A stretch of DNA of 25,327 nt from Leidyana gryllorum EB-2025a (GCA_048772705.1 JBLWGC010000212.1:1-25327), one strand, 5' to 3'; counted from the first letter of the stretch, positions 12,170-19,491 are shown. The notes: generated from the letters alone by a model not told the origin. Translations and numbers: made by a program.

Positions 12170-12255
12170 GGTAGGTAGGCACGGGAGGCGGTGAAAATAA
12201 GCAATTATCGCGGCCGTATGTGGGGCCACTCTTCGCCGCATGCCGGAAGACAGTT

Positions 12256-12336
12256 GCCAACTTGCCCGAGTGGGGAGGGGGGTAGATTGGAATTCAACTG
12301 GGCCTGGGCCGCGCTGGTGCAGATCCAGCAGTTGTC
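12256..12336 (+). pseudogene. Ser-like, anticodon GGA
   Basis: Full-length Ser copy: acceptor GCCAACT/AGTTGTC and variable arm present. The D arm is damaged (GAGTGGGGAGGG), the loop reads TTGGAAT in stem GTAGA/TCAAC, and the T loop is TGCAGAT. Confidence 0.6.
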
Positions 12337-12441
12337 GTGCGATGTGATTGGAGGGGTCACACGCCAACTCACGCATGAATTCTGTGGTGGAAATGATGCT
12401 ATTCCCAGCATCAAACCCTCATATGGATCGAGACAGAGAAT

Positions 12442-12512
12442 GCCTTCTTAGCTTAGGGGCAGAGCACTCGCTTAGTAAGCGAAAGGTCGCCGGTTCGATT
12501 CCGGCAGAAGGC
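12442..12512 (+). tRNA. tRNA-Thr-AGT: tRNA-Thr(AGT)
   Basis: Acceptor, D arm and T arm (GCCGGTTCGATTCCGGC) intact; loop TTAGTAA; one C:A mismatch at the outer end of the anticodon stem. Confidence 0.88.
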
Positions 12513-12563
12513 TGTGCTCGCGAGGCAATCGATTCTATAAATGTTCCCCTTCTGCGCACACTT

Positions 12564-12633
12564 AGCAGTGCGTCGTTTCGATCGACGGACCTTTGGATTA
12601 TGAGCCCAACACTTTTCACTGAGCTACACTCCT
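12564..12633 (-). pseudogene. initiator Met, decayed
   Basis: Same gene as 8576 with one base lost from the D loop, acceptor AGGAGTG/CACTGCT mismatched at 3 and a G:U next to the CTCATAA loop, which breaks the initiator G:C triplet. Confidence 0.6.
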
Positions 12634-12742
12634 CAGTCTGCAACATGGAAGTTGCCCTGACTGCCCTACCGAAGTGGGCTAATGAAATGCTGTGTTGGTT
12701 CTGAGGGCAACTTGTCCCGTCGGGTCAACCGACGACCATTAG

Positions 12743-12790
12743 GGCTGTTCTGCGAATCGAACCCAGGACGCTTCCACCCCAAGGAAGGAT
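12743..12790 (-). pseudogene. Pro 3' part, anticodon GGG
   Basis: Anticodon arm CTTCC-TTGGGGT-GGAAG, T arm and 3' acceptor of Pro remain; the D arm and 5' acceptor are replaced. Confidence 0.65.
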
Positions 12791-12894
12791 CCAGAGCAAT
12801 AGCCGAATACTTGGGTGCATGCAACCGGATATACAAATGGAGACTCGAATCCACTGTGGCCTTCTCCAGCCTACTTGCGGGGATGATGGCCGTT

Positions 12895-12977
12895 GCACAG
12901 AATGGGATTCGAACCCATGCAGACTTGCGCCTACCAGAACTTGAGTCTGGCCCCTTAGACCACTCGGGCATCTGTGC
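12895..12977 (-). tRNA. tRNA-Leu-CAA: tRNA-Leu(CAA)
   Basis: A second Leu body: acceptor GCACAGA/TCTGTGC, D arm GCCCGAGTGGTCTAAGGGG, anticodon stem CCAGA/TCTGG around CTCAAGT, long variable arm, T arm ATGGGTTCGAATCCCAT. No intron. Inverted twin at 23487. Confidence 0.93.
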
Positions 12978-13073
12978 GTTACTTTCCTTCTGAATTCCAG
13001 CGTGTGAACGGCTTCCGTTGCGACTGTCGATGTCGTTCTGGGTGCGGTGTACCGCCCCGAAGTACTCTTACGG

Positions 13074-13151
13074 CCCGGCGTGCTCAGATGGCAACGAATC
13101 TGTCTGTAGTGGTGACATCAGATATTCGACGAGTAAATTCCGTCCCACCGG
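13074..13151 (+). pseudogene. Tyr-like relic
   Basis: CTGTAG and a short insert between stem remnants TCTGT/TCAGA follow the Tyr plan, and the end matches (CCGTCCCACCGG). A9 is lost, the D arm is unpaired, the T loop is gone and the 5' acceptor does not pair. Inverted relative at 23312. Confidence 0.65.
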
Positions 13152-13253
13152 AAGTTGATGAGTGGACTTCTTACAACGTAGTTCGTCTGACGCTCCTGTT
13201 CCATCCCATCCTAATCGATGCTTCGCTACCTCTACAGCCTCGCCCAAAGATTT

Positions 13254-13325
13254 GTCCCAGTCATCTAGTGGCTAGGACAACACGTTGATGGTCGTGCAAA
13301 CCCAGGCTCGATTCCTGGCTCGCCC
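13254..13325 (+). pseudogene. His-like relic
   Basis: D and T arms follow His (CATCTAGTGGCTAGGAC, CCAGGCTCGATTCCTGG). The anticodon loop is enlarged and lacks GTG (TTGATGGT) and the acceptor GTCCCAG/CTCGCCC is mispaired. Confidence 0.7.
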
Positions 13326-13398
13326 AATATGTCTCCGGTGTCTCTAATGGAACTTTCTCTTGATGGCTACACACTTTCATTCGACGGCTCCGTTGATT

Positions 13399-13470
13399 GG
13401 CGCTATGGCCTAATGGATATGGCATCGGTCTACGGAACCTGGGATTCTGGGGTCGAGTCCCAGTAGCGTC
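13399..13470 (+). tRNA. tRNA-Arg-ACG: tRNA-Arg(ACG)
   Basis: Identical to 3374 in acceptor, D arm and loop CTACGGA, apart from one anticodon stem-edge change. The T loop is GTCGAGT, with T54 changed to G. Confidence 0.78.
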
Positions 13471-13604
13471 TGGGCGAGTGGTCGGGTTCCAGCCCCTCAC
13501 AATTGCTGCAACTCATTTTTTGTCTCAGCTGGGTGTCCTTGTTGTGGACAGCATCCCCGTGCACCCTTCTGACAGGAGGAGATACATCGAGAGAAGTTCC
13601 ATTA

Positions 13605-13676
13605 GGGAGTGTAGCGCAGTCGGTAGCGCGTAGGTCTCATAATCCTGAAGTCGAGAGTTCGATCCTCTCCACTCCC
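13605..13676 (+). tRNA. tRNA-Met-CAT: tRNA-Met(CAT), elongator
   Basis: Acceptor GGGAGTG/CACTCCC perfect; loop TCATAAT in stem AGGTC/CCTGA (one outer A:A opposition, as in all copies); T arm GAGAGTTCGATCCTCTC. Confidence 0.9.
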
Positions 13677-13722
13677 ACGGTCGGAATCGAAACCGCCGAC
13701 AAACTCATCATGCTATCGTTTT

Positions 13723-13792
13723 GCATCTGTCGGGAATCGCACACAGGTTATCTCGATGGCAGCGAGCGACTCATCCACTAGACCACAGATGC
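13723..13792 (-). pseudogene. Gly(GCC)-like relic, Met-linked subfamily
   Basis: Loop CTGCCAT in a sound stem GCTCG/CGAGA, acceptor perfect, but D arm GGATGAGTC and T loop TGCGATT are changed. Nearly identical to 21382. Confidence 0.65.
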
Positions 13793-13859
13793 AGAACACG
13801 ATCTTGTGAATCTTGCGCGTGGTGACAGCCATTCCTCTTAAACCTATCGATGCATCAAA

Positions 13860-13930
13860 GCCTTCTGCCGGAATCGAACCGGCGACTTGTCGCTGACGAA
13901 GCGAACGCTCCGCCCCTAAGCTGAGAAGGC
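13860..13930 (-). tRNA. tRNA-Thr-CGT: tRNA-Thr(CGT)
   Basis: Acceptor GCCTTCT/AGAAGGC; loop TTCGTCA gives CGT in stem TTCGC/GCGAC (one U:C mismatch at the outer pair); T arm GCCGGTTCGATTCCGGC. Confidence 0.82.
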
Positions 13931-14006
13931 AATGTAAGCCGGGTATGACGAAAAAGCGCTATCGACGGAGATTAGTGGAGCACTTTGCTCGAGTATTTAA
14001 ATGACT

Positions 14007-14078
14007 TCCACTGCCGGGACTTGAACCCGGATCGTGCGGGTGAAAGCCGCATATCCTAGCCACTTAGACTACAGTGGA
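14007..14078 (-). tRNA. tRNA-Glu-TTC: tRNA-Glu(TTC)
   Basis: Consensus Glu(TTC), identical to 10352 in all arms. Confidence 0.93.
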
Positions 14079-14158
14079 CAACTTCTTCAGCTGCAGCTTT
14101 GGACGAAAGCCGTACCATCTCGAGATGAGATCTTTTTGCACTTACCCAGATTTGAAGC

Positions 14159-14219
14159 CGCCTCGTATCGAGCGCGGGTCGTCTCAATGGCACGGAAACA
14201 TTCGAGCCCTTGACCGCAT
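14159..14219 (-). pseudogene. Gly(GCC)-like relic
   Basis: Aligns with Gly in GACCCGCG, GTGCCAT and GGTCAAGGG on the reverse strand, but all stems are broken. Recognisable only by comparison with 953. Confidence 0.45.
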
Positions 14220-14271
14220 TTATTTCCAGTCCCAATGGCTTCACTCACTCTTTTGAATCTTGGTCGTGAAT

Positions 14272-14342
14272 GGTTCCGTGTTGTAGTGGTTAGCACTGGA
14301 GACTTTGAATCTCCCGACCTGGGTTCGATTCCCGGCGCGACC
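14272..14342 (+). tRNA. tRNA-Gln-TTG: tRNA-Gln(TTG)
   Basis: Anticodon arm GGAGA-CTTTGAA-TCTCC and T arm CTGGGTTCGATTCCCGG are clean. The acceptor GGTTCCG/CGCGACC has one mismatch and G10 is changed to T. Confidence 0.75.
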
Positions 14343-14407
14343 TCGCAACTAGTCATCACTACGTATTGAAACTTCGCAACTTCTCTTGGTCTGCGGAAAG
14401 CTTTCAT

Positions 14408-14479
14408 GCAGCCATGGTCTAGTGGTTACGACGTCTGCTTAACACGCAGAAGGTCCCGAGTTCGATCCCCGGTGGCTGT
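14408..14479 (+). tRNA. tRNA-Val-AAC: tRNA-Val(AAC)
   Basis: Acceptor GCAGCCA/TGGCTGT, D arm, anticodon arm TCTGC-TTAACAC-GCAGA and T arm CCGAGTTCGATCCCCGG present, with one weak T-stem pair. Start of the 14408-15470 inverted duplicate. Confidence 0.9.
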
Positions 14480-14531
14480 AGCTCGAACATGTGAAGTGAG
14501 CTCCACCCAAAGCGAGGTAACGTGCTGTCTT

Positions 14532-14566
14532 CGAGACAGGGCATCGAACCCGCGTCTTCCGCGTCT
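14532..14566 (-). pseudogene. Asp fragment
   Basis: Reverse strand GAAGACGCGGGTTCGATGCC plus TGTCTCGA is the T arm and 3' acceptor of Asp; the 5' half is deleted. The same remnant, inverted, is at 21857. Confidence 0.65.
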
Positions 14567-14640
14567 TCAACCCTAGAAGTCTTCCTTCTCGAGAACTTCA
14601 CAGACAAAAACCGCGTGGAGCGACGAACCAAAAAGACTGC

Positions 14641-14719
14641 GGCAAGATGGCCGAATGGTCTAAGGCGCTGTGTTCAGGCCGCAGTCCGAAAGGGCGTGGG
14701 TTCGAATCCCACTCTTGTC
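14641..14719 (+). tRNA. tRNA-Leu-CAG: tRNA-Leu(CAG)
   Basis: As 7584, with one D-loop change (GAATGG). Anticodon, variable and T arms are intact. Confidence 0.9.
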
Positions 14720-14852
14720 AGGCGTTGTAGTCAGGACAACCTGCGACTTCATCCCAGCATGCCCCCACGATGCGCGCGGGACAGCCCGCCGTGCACGTGG
14801 CACCCGGCTAACTTTTGTCGATACAACTGCCACATGATTCTCCAGCTAAGTG

Positions 14853-14919
14853 GCCTTCTTAGCTTAGGGGCAGAGCGTTCGCTTAGCGAGAAGTCGGCGG
14901 TTCGATTCCGGCAGAAGGC
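14853..14919 (+). pseudogene. Thr with collapsed anticodon loop
   Basis: Acceptor and T arm are sound, but the anticodon arm is TTCGC-TTA-GCGAG, four bases short, leaving no readable anticodon. Other copies in the same block (13860, 21519) are complete. Confidence 0.8.
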
Positions 14920-14986
14920 TTTGATGCATCGATAAGCTTATGAGGAATGGCTGTCACCACGTACAAGATTCACCAAATCGTGTTCT

Positions 14987-15056
14987 GCATCTGGGGTCTA
15001 GTGGAAGAGTCGCTCGCTGCCATCGAGATAACCCGTGTGCGATTCCCGACAGATGC
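14987..15056 (+). pseudogene. Gly(GCC)-like relic, Met-linked subfamily
   Basis: Plus-strand member of the subfamily at 205, 13723 and 21382: loop CTGCCAT, T loop TGCGATT. Acceptor GCATCTG/CAGATGC is perfect. Confidence 0.65.
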
Positions 15057-15102
15057 AGAATGATAGCATGATGAGTTTGTCGGCGGTTTCGATTCTGACC
15101 GT

Positions 15103-15162
15103 GGGAGTGGAGAGGATCGAACTCTCGACTTCAGGATTATCAGACCTACGCGCTACACTCCC
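15103..15162 (-). pseudogene. elongator Met with D-arm deletion, anticodon GAT
   Basis: Acceptor and T arm are perfect, but 12 bases of the D arm are missing and the loop is TGATAAT, so the anticodon reads GAT (Ile) instead of CAT. Without a D arm or box A it is very unlikely to work. Confidence 0.8.
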
Positions 15163-15239
15163 CCTCCGACTTTCTCCGAGGAATCACCTGAACCCAGAAC
15201 CATGCTGCCAGGCAGGTTGGGTCAAGATACAACAAAGCG

Positions 15240-15310
15240 GGCTGTTCTGGGAATGGAACCTAGGACTTCTTCCACCCGACGGAAGTATCATACCACTACA
15301 CCAAACAGCC
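15240..15310 (-). tRNA. tRNA-Pro-CGG: tRNA-Pro(CGG), weakened
   Basis: Acceptor perfect; anticodon arm CTTCC-GTCGGGT-GGAAG with position 32 changed to G; the T loop TTCCATT alters box B. Confidence 0.6.
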
Positions 15311-15398
15311 GCCTGTCGTTCGTGCAACCCGCTGAAGACAGTTTAAAAAGTGGTCATCCTATGTTGAGAACCAACAAATGCGATGGGGTCTGCACCAC

Positions 15399-15470
15399 GG
15401 GCGACTAGCTCAAATGGTAGAGCGCTCGCTTAGCATGCGCGAGGTACTGGGATCGATGCCCAGGTCGTCC
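15399..15470 (+). tRNA. tRNA-Ala-AGC: tRNA-Ala(AGC)
   Basis: Acceptor GGGCGAC/GTCGTCC with G3:U70; D arm TAGCTCAAATGGTAGAGC; loop TTAGCAT in CTCGC/GCGCG with one mismatch; T arm CTGGG-ATCGATG-CCCAG, with the A54 that eukaryotic Ala genes often have. Confidence 0.82.
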
Positions 15471-15605
15471 AAAGTACGTACGGCTGCACGTGGCCGCATT
15501 CAGACCCATCGCTACCATCTTTGAAGAGTCGCGAACCACAAGTGCCATTGGGAGAGCACCGCACTCAGTGTCTAGGGTGCATCTGAAGCCGGTTCTGTTG
15601 GGTTC

Positions 15606-15662
15606 CGGACCTCCAAGTTTGTCATCAAAAGCCACACGCTCTGCCGACTGAGCTACAAGACC
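15606..15662 (-). pseudogene. Asn 5' half
   Basis: GGTCTTGTAGCTCAGTCGGC and GTGTGGCT match Asn at 23984, then the sequence departs (TTTGATGACAAAC) and no T arm follows. Confidence 0.65.
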
Positions 15663-15796
15663 TCTTACAATGTTTCTGAGCTTAGTGGAGAGACCCTCCA
15701 CTTTCTACTGCAACCCCTTTGTTGTAGGTTGACCCGACGGACCACGTCTTGTTAAGAGGGTACGGTTCTCATCCGAAACCTCAATTGGGGAACTTG

Positions 15797-15868
15797 TCCA
15801 CTGTAGTCTAAGTGAGTAGAATATGCGGCCCTCACCCGCACAATCCGGAGTCAAGTCCCGGCAGTGGA
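15797..15868 (+). pseudogene. Glu(CTC), decayed
   Basis: Acceptor perfect, but D arm GTGAGTAGAA, U33 changed to C (loop CCCTCAC) and T loop GTCA. Three independent lesions in key positions. Confidence 0.6.
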
Positions 15869-15945
15869 AGTCCTTGGACTACTCGAGCAAAGTGCTCCAA
15901 CAGTTTCCGTCAATAGGGACTGATGCGTGATCTCCAGCTAACATT

Positions 15946-16016
15946 GCCTTCTTAGCTTAGGGGCAGAGCATTCGCTTAGTAAGCGAAAGGTCACCGGTTC
16001 GATTCCGGCAGAAGGC
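15946..16016 (+). tRNA. tRNA-Thr-AGT: tRNA-Thr(AGT)
   Basis: Acceptor, D arm and anticodon arm perfect (TTCGC-TTAGTAA-GCGAA); T arm ACCGGTTCGATTCCGGC with one outer mismatch. Confidence 0.92.
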
Positions 16017-16072
16017 TCACTGCATCGACTCGGCACCTGCAAGCTTATCGCAAACTCCAATCATCGTAGCTG

Positions 16073-16146
16073 AGCCTCGTAGCTCAGCCATCAGAGGGTA
16101 AGTCTTTTAGTCACGAAGTCGCAGGTTTGGAACCTGCCAGTAACTG
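16073..16146 (+). pseudogene. Asn-like relic, long-loop family
   Basis: D arm TAGCTCAGCCATCAGAG, loop region AAGTCTTTTAGTCAC two bases longer than Asn, T arm GCAGG-TTTGGAA-CCTGC. The downstream CACCCACAG leads into Pro, as at 17801. Confidence 0.5.
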
Positions 16147-16160
16147 AGGCACCCACAGGG

Positions 16161-16230
16161 GGCTGATTGGTCTAGTGGTATGATTATTCTTTCGGGTGGA
16201 AGAAGTCCTGTGTTGATTCCCAGAAGAGCC
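16161..16230 (+). pseudogene. Pro(CGG), decayed
   Basis: D arm intact, loop TTCGGGT, but the anticodon stem ATTCT/GGAAG is weak, one T-loop base is missing (GTGTTGATTCC) and the acceptor is GGCTGAT/AAGAGCC. Confidence 0.6.
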
Positions 16231-16378
16231 CGTCTGGTTTTTGTAGGCTCAACACGCCAAGACAACATTTGAGTCGTAAGTGCATGGATTTTCGCCAGAT
16301 TAACTCCAGTTGGCCCATCAACGCTGTTTGCCAAAACCCATCAGGTTGAGTAGTAGTTTGCAAACCACCTCTCTACTT

Positions 16379-16457
16379 CCGGTGAGACGGAATCTAACCG
16401 CCGACTATCTGATGCCAGTACTACGGTCAGATGCTCTACCAACTGAGCTACCCCCGG
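16379..16457 (-). pseudogene. Tyr(GTA), U33 lost
   Basis: As 7830 with the 7-base intron, but U33 is C (CCGTAG) and the T loop is TTAGATT, damaging box B. The acceptor is CCGGGGG/TCACCGG. Confidence 0.6.
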
Positions 16458-16544
16458 CCGTCCAACTGCTGCGGGGTTCGACAGGCTCGACCTCAGATCC
16501 ACAACGGCGGCACTCTCAATCTCAGAAGTACCGCACGGATTCCA

Positions 16545-16580
16545 AGGTGCCAGACTCGAGTTCCGGTGAGATTGGACGAC
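16545..16580 (+). pseudogene. Leu(CAA) anticodon-arm fragment
   Basis: TGCCAGACTCGAGTTCCGGTGAG resembles the Leu(CAA) anticodon and variable region, changed at the anticodon (CGA). No other arms. Homologous to the inverted fragment at 7710. Confidence 0.4.
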
Positions 16581-16643
16581 CCACTCGAGCGACCTGGGAG
16601 AGCTGTGGCATCCAGTGGCTGACCGACTGCCCATACAACGGCT

Positions 16644-16721
16644 GACAAGAGTAGATTCGAACTTACGCCCTTTCGGACTGCGGCCTTAGCACAGCGCCTT
16701 AGACCACTCGACCATCTCGCC
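16644..16721 (-). tRNA. tRNA-Leu-AAG: tRNA-Leu(AAG), weakened
   Basis: Loop CTAAGGC in CTGTG/CGCAG; variable arm intact. A T-stem base is lost, G10 is now T-flanked (GGTCGAG) and the acceptor is GGCGAGA/TCTTGTC with a mismatch. Confidence 0.5.
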
Positions 16722-16828
16722 GGAGTGTTTTTGCCTTGCCCTCTGAACATTTTTCATCCGTGGGATCTCGAGAATGGAAAGACTGTCGTGTTGAAGGCCG
16801 GAATTGGAGGCCGGCGCGTTGAGGAGCG

Positions 16829-16874
16829 TCCGAGATGGTAAAGTGGTTAGTAAGGGTTCGATGCCCTGTCTCGC
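16829..16874 (+). pseudogene. Asp with anticodon arm deleted
   Basis: TCCGAGATGGTAAAGTGG and GGTTAGTA are joined directly to GGGTTCGATGCCCTGTCTCG, with no anticodon arm between. Confidence 0.75.
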
Positions 16875-16906
16875 TTTGGGTGGCGCTCACTTCACATATT
16901 CGAGCT

Positions 16907-16978
16907 ACAGCCACCGAGGATCGAACTCGGGACCTTCTGCGTGTTAGACAGACATCGTGACCACTAGACCATGGCGGC
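16907..16978 (-). tRNA. tRNA-Val-AAC: tRNA-Val(AAC)
   Basis: Anticodon loop CTAACAC in stem TCTGT/GCAGA; T arm CCGAGTTCGATCCTCGG; acceptor GCCGCCA/TGGCTGT with one mismatch at position 3. Confidence 0.72.
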
Positions 16979-17039
16979 AGCGAAGGTCCCGCAGACCAAG
17001 AGAAGTGGCGAGGTTTCACGAAGTGAGGACTAGTTTTGA

Positions 17040-17054
17040 GGTCGCACCGCAACC
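17040..17054 (-). pseudogene. Gln stub: acceptor ends only
   Basis: Fifteen bases remain: GGTTGCG on the reverse strand fused to the GCGACC end. The entire interior of Gln is deleted at the position where Gln follows Val in the block. Confidence 0.6.
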
Positions 17055-17062
17055 AGGTGTGC

Positions 17063-17132
17063 TCCGAGACCGGGAATCGACCCTGGTGTTCCGCGTGATA
17101 GGCGGAAATACTAACCGCCATACTGTCTCGAG
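17063..17132 (-). tRNA. Asp-body tRNA with anticodon ATC
   Basis: Loop CTATCAC in a perfect TCCGC/GCGGA stem; ATC is an Asp anticodon with A34 in place of G34. One T-stem base is missing (CAGGGTCGATTCCCGG) and the 5' acceptor CTCGAGA is mispaired at the end, so decay is likely. Confidence 0.5.
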
Positions 17133-17169
17133 AACCAAAGGAGAGAATCTTAAGCGAAACCACCTGTGC

Positions 17170-17240
17170 TCCGAGACCGGGAATCGAACCCGGGTCTTCC
17201 GCGTGTCAGGCGGAAATACTAACCACTAGGCTATCTCGGC
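17170..17240 (-). tRNA. Asp-body tRNA with Val anticodon GAC
   Basis: T arm, anticodon stem and D arm match Asp, G73 is present, and the loop is CTGACAC, anticodon GAC (Val). The 5' base is G (GCCGAGA/TCTCGGA), one mismatch at the end of the acceptor. It lies 37 bases from the ATC copy, as a tandem pair. Confidence 0.65.
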
Positions 17241-17370
17241 CGCTCTAAATACGCCGGCCTCCAACTCCAAAAGTCTTTCCATTTTGTTGTGCAGACCCCA
17301 TCGCATTTGTTGGTTCTCAACATAGTATGCACTATCTCAACTGTACTCAGCGGGTTGCACGACCGACAGG

Positions 17371-17441
17371 CGGCTGTTTGGTCTAGTGGTATGATTCTTC
17401 CTTCGGGTGGAAGAAATCCTGGGTTCGATTCCCAGAACAGC
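17371..17441 (+). tRNA. tRNA-Pro-CGG: tRNA-Pro(CGG)
   Basis: All arms match 3655, with one variable-loop change (GAAATCC). Confidence 0.93.
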
Positions 17442-17524
17442 CCCGTTGCTTGTCGGTTGACCCGACGCTCCATCTCATCTCAAGATGGTACGGCTTTCGT
17501 CCAAAGCTGCAGCTGAGGAAGTTG

Positions 17525-17596
17525 TCCACTGTAGTCTAAGTGGCTAGGATATGCGGCTCTCACCCGCACGATCCGGGTTCAAGTCCCGGCAGTGGA
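17525..17596 (+). tRNA. tRNA-Glu-CTC: tRNA-Glu(CTC)
   Basis: Consensus Glu with loop CTCTCAC; first member of a Glu-Thr-Asn*-Pro series on this strand. Confidence 0.94.
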
Positions 17597-17673
17597 AGTC
17601 ATTGGACCATTCGAGCAAAGTGCTCCAGTAACCTTCGTCAATAGTGACTGATTCGTGATCTTTGGCTTGCATT

Positions 17674-17744
17674 GCCTTCTTAGCTTAGGGGCAGAGCATT
17701 CGCTTAGTAAGCGAAAGGTCGCCGGTTCGATTCCGGCAGAAGGC
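17674..17744 (+). tRNA. tRNA-Thr-AGT: tRNA-Thr(AGT)
   Basis: All arms perfect: GCCTTCT/AGAAGGC, TTCGC-TTAGTAA-GCGAA, GCCGGTTCGATTCCGGC. Reference copy for the Thr variants. Confidence 0.95.
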
Positions 17745-17800
17745 TCGACTGCATCGAATGGGCACCTGCAAGCTTATCGCAACTCCAATCATCGTAGCTG

Positions 17801-17874
17801 AGCCTCGTAGCTCAGCCATCAGAGTGTAAGTCTCTTAGCCACGAAGTCGCAGGTTTGGAACCTGAGAGTACCTG
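17801..17874 (+). pseudogene. Asn-like relic, long-loop family
   Basis: As 16073, with anticodon region AAGTCTCTTAGCCAC and the end of the T stem damaged (CCTGAG). Confidence 0.5.
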
Positions 17875-17888
17875 ACGCACCCACAGCG

Positions 17889-17958
17889 CTCTGTTTGGTC
17901 CAGTTATATATTCTTCCTTTGGGTGGAAGAAGTCCTGGGTTCGATTCCCAGAACAGCC
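17889..17958 (+). pseudogene. Pro-like, anticodon TGG
   Basis: The 3' two thirds is a clean Pro (CTTCC-TTTGGGT-GGAAG and T arm), with anticodon TGG, the only such in the window. The 5' acceptor CTCTGTT and D arm (GGTCCAGTTATATAT) are damaged, so box A is probably lost. Confidence 0.6.
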
Positions 17959-17995
17959 CGTCTGATAGTTGTTGACTCAATGCCACGTCTCTCCA

Positions 17996-18046
17996 AGGTC
18001 GGCTTCTATACGCGGCTCCCACTCGTACAATCCCGGATGAAGTCCA
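17996..18046 (+). pseudogene. Glu-like fragment
   Basis: CGCGGCTCCCACTCGTACAA and AATCCCGGATGAAGTCC correspond to the anticodon region and truncated T arm of the Glu relic seen at 3510 and 2495. Confidence 0.45.
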
Positions 18047-18098
18047 GACCAGCTGAGACAAAATCTGAGTTGCAGCAGTTGTGAGGGGCTGGAACTGC

Positions 18099-18169
18099 TC
18101 CGAGACCGGGAATCGAACCCGGGTCTTCCGCGTGCCTTGCGGAAAAACTAATCACTATACTATCTCGGA
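18099..18169 (-). tRNA. Asp-body tRNA with Ala anticodon GGC and no U33
   Basis: Acceptor TCCGAGA/TCTCGGA, G73, stem TCCGC/GCGGA and T arm are perfect Asp. Changes include the loop, AAGGCAC: anticodon GGC and A33. Loss of U33 argues against decoding. Confidence 0.6.
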
Positions 18170-18248
18170 CGCTAGTAAACACGCCGGCCTCCAACCCCAG
18201 AACTCCTCGCATTTTGAGATTCCACGGACAGGAAACGGGTAACACTTC

Positions 18249-18298
18249 GGCAAGATGGCCGAGTGCTGTGTGCAAGCCGCCGTCCGAAAATGCGGGCG
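18249..18298 (+). pseudogene. Leu relic with D loop and 3' half missing
   Basis: GGCAAGATGGCCGAG runs directly into GCTGTG-TGCAAGC-CGCCGT (anticodon CAA), then is cut at the variable arm where the next block begins. Confidence 0.65.
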
Positions 18299-18332
18299 GA
18301 TGATCGCAACCATGTTTAGGCTAATGACTGAA

Positions 18333-18403
18333 GCCTCCTGCCGGAATCGAACCAGCGACCTTTCGCTTGCAAAGCGAATGCTCTGCCCCTAAGCTAAGGA
18401 GGC
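18333..18403 (-). tRNA. Thr-body tRNA with Ala anticodon TGC
   Basis: Acceptor GCCTCCT/AGGAGGC perfect, D arm TAGCTTAGGGGCAGAGC, stem TTCGC/GCGAA, loop TTTGCAA, T arm GCTGGTTCGATTCCGGC with one wobble. The anticodon TGC is Ala, but the acceptor has C3:G70 instead of the G3:U70 of true Ala copies. Thr TGT to TGC is one change at position 36. Structure otherwise intact. Confidence 0.78.
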
Positions 18404-18468
18404 ATTCCCTGTCTCGACCCATATGAGTTTTTGATGCTGGGAATTGCATCATTTCCACCACATCGCAC

Positions 18469-18549
18469 GACAACTGCTGGATTTGAACCAGCGCGGGCCA
18501 GGCCCAGTAGATTTCTAGTCTACCCCCTTAACCACTCGGGCAAGTTGCC
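18469..18549 (-). tRNA. tRNA-Ser-AGA: tRNA-Ser(AGA)
   Basis: As 795 with variable arm GGGCCTGGCCC. The T loop is TTCAAAT, intact, unlike at 6533 and 22305. Confidence 0.93.
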
Positions 18550-18618
18550 GCTGTCGAACTTGGCATTTTGCGGCCAGTGGCTTCACATACGGTTCAGCGA
18601 GCTTTACTACGACTGCTC

Positions 18619-18682
18619 GCGCCGCCCGAACCGCGGATCTCCCTTCAAAAGTCTTGCGCTCTACTGACGGAGTTGGGGCGGC
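18619..18682 (-). pseudogene. Lys-like relic
   Basis: Same class as 661: GCCGCCC, TCAGTAGAGCGCAAGACTTTT, then loss of pairing and a CGCGG remnant. Confidence 0.65.
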
Positions 18683-18850
18683 AAGGAAGCTTCGCCCCGT
18701 ACGCGAGGAAGGCCCAAGATTCCACCAATACAAATGGAATTGGTTACTAAGTCCGAATCTGTATCAGAGATCCACTCACTTGATCACGCCGACATACCAT
18801 GTTTTCCAAGACGGTACGGCTCTCGGCCGAAACCCCAACTCGGGCACTTG

Positions 18851-18922
18851 TCCACTGTAGTCTAAGTGGCTAGGATATGCGACTCTCACCCGCCCGATGC
18901 GGGTTCAAGTCCCGGCAGTGGA
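18851..18922 (+). tRNA. tRNA-Glu-CTC: tRNA-Glu(CTC), weakened
   Basis: Acceptor and D arm are sound; loop CTCTCAC sits in TGCGA/CCGCC with two mismatches, and the T stem GCGGG/CCCGG has one. Confidence 0.55.
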
Positions 18923-18984
18923 ACTCCAGCTGAGTGTGCTTGTAGGCAACAGTTCCATTCTTACTCCCAGATAAATAGATGCAC

Positions 18985-19056
18985 ACCGCCCGCGGGGCTC
19001 GAACCCGCGACTGCAATATTAAGAGTCTTGCGCTCTACCGACTGAGCTAGGGCGGC
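18985..19056 (-). tRNA. tRNA-Lys-CTT: tRNA-Lys(CTT)
   Basis: Acceptor GCCGCCC/GGGCGGT with G1:U72, D arm TAGCTCAGTCGGTAGAGC, loop CTCTTAA in CAAGA/TATTG with one mismatch, T arm GCGGGTTCGAGCCCCGC. Confidence 0.82.
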
Positions 19057-19126
19057 AGGAATGCAAGGACACAAAACCCGATAGCCCGACATCTTAAGTG
19101 GTATCCACCAGCCTCACTTGAAGATT

Positions 19127-19198
19127 GTCCGGGTCGTCTAGGTGCTTACAACAGCAAGTTGTGGCCGTGCATACCCAGGCCCGAATCCTGGCTTGGAT
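19127..19198 (+). pseudogene. His-like relic
   Basis: Loop TTGTGGC with GTG in GCAAG/CGTGC, but the acceptor GTCCGGG/CTTGGAT is mispaired, the D arm has GGTGCTTAC and the T loop is CCCGAAT. Confidence 0.65.
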
Positions 19199-19303
19199 AG
19201 TATGTCCCCGATGTCTCGAATGGGAGATGTGGGTGAAGTCTGTCCACACCCACCATGTCCTGTCTTGATCGCTACACACTCCCATTTGACGGCTCCGTTA
19301 GTC

Positions 19304-19375
19304 GACGCTATGGCCTAATGGATATGGCATCGGTCTACGGAACCGGGGATTCTGGGTTCGAGTCCCAGTAGCGTC
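19304..19375 (+). tRNA. tRNA-Arg-ACG: tRNA-Arg(ACG)
   Basis: Best Arg(ACG) copy: acceptor GACGCTA/TAGCGTC fully paired, loop CTACGGA, T arm CTGGGTTCGAGTCCCAG. Confidence 0.94.
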
Positions 19376-19491
19376 TGGGCGAATGGTGGGGTTGTAGCCT
19401 GTTGAGTCAACAACTCAGATCCTGTCTTACCTGTCAGGGACATTGTCTCGGGATGGGGCGAGTGCCTTGTTGCGTCAACAACTATCAGACG

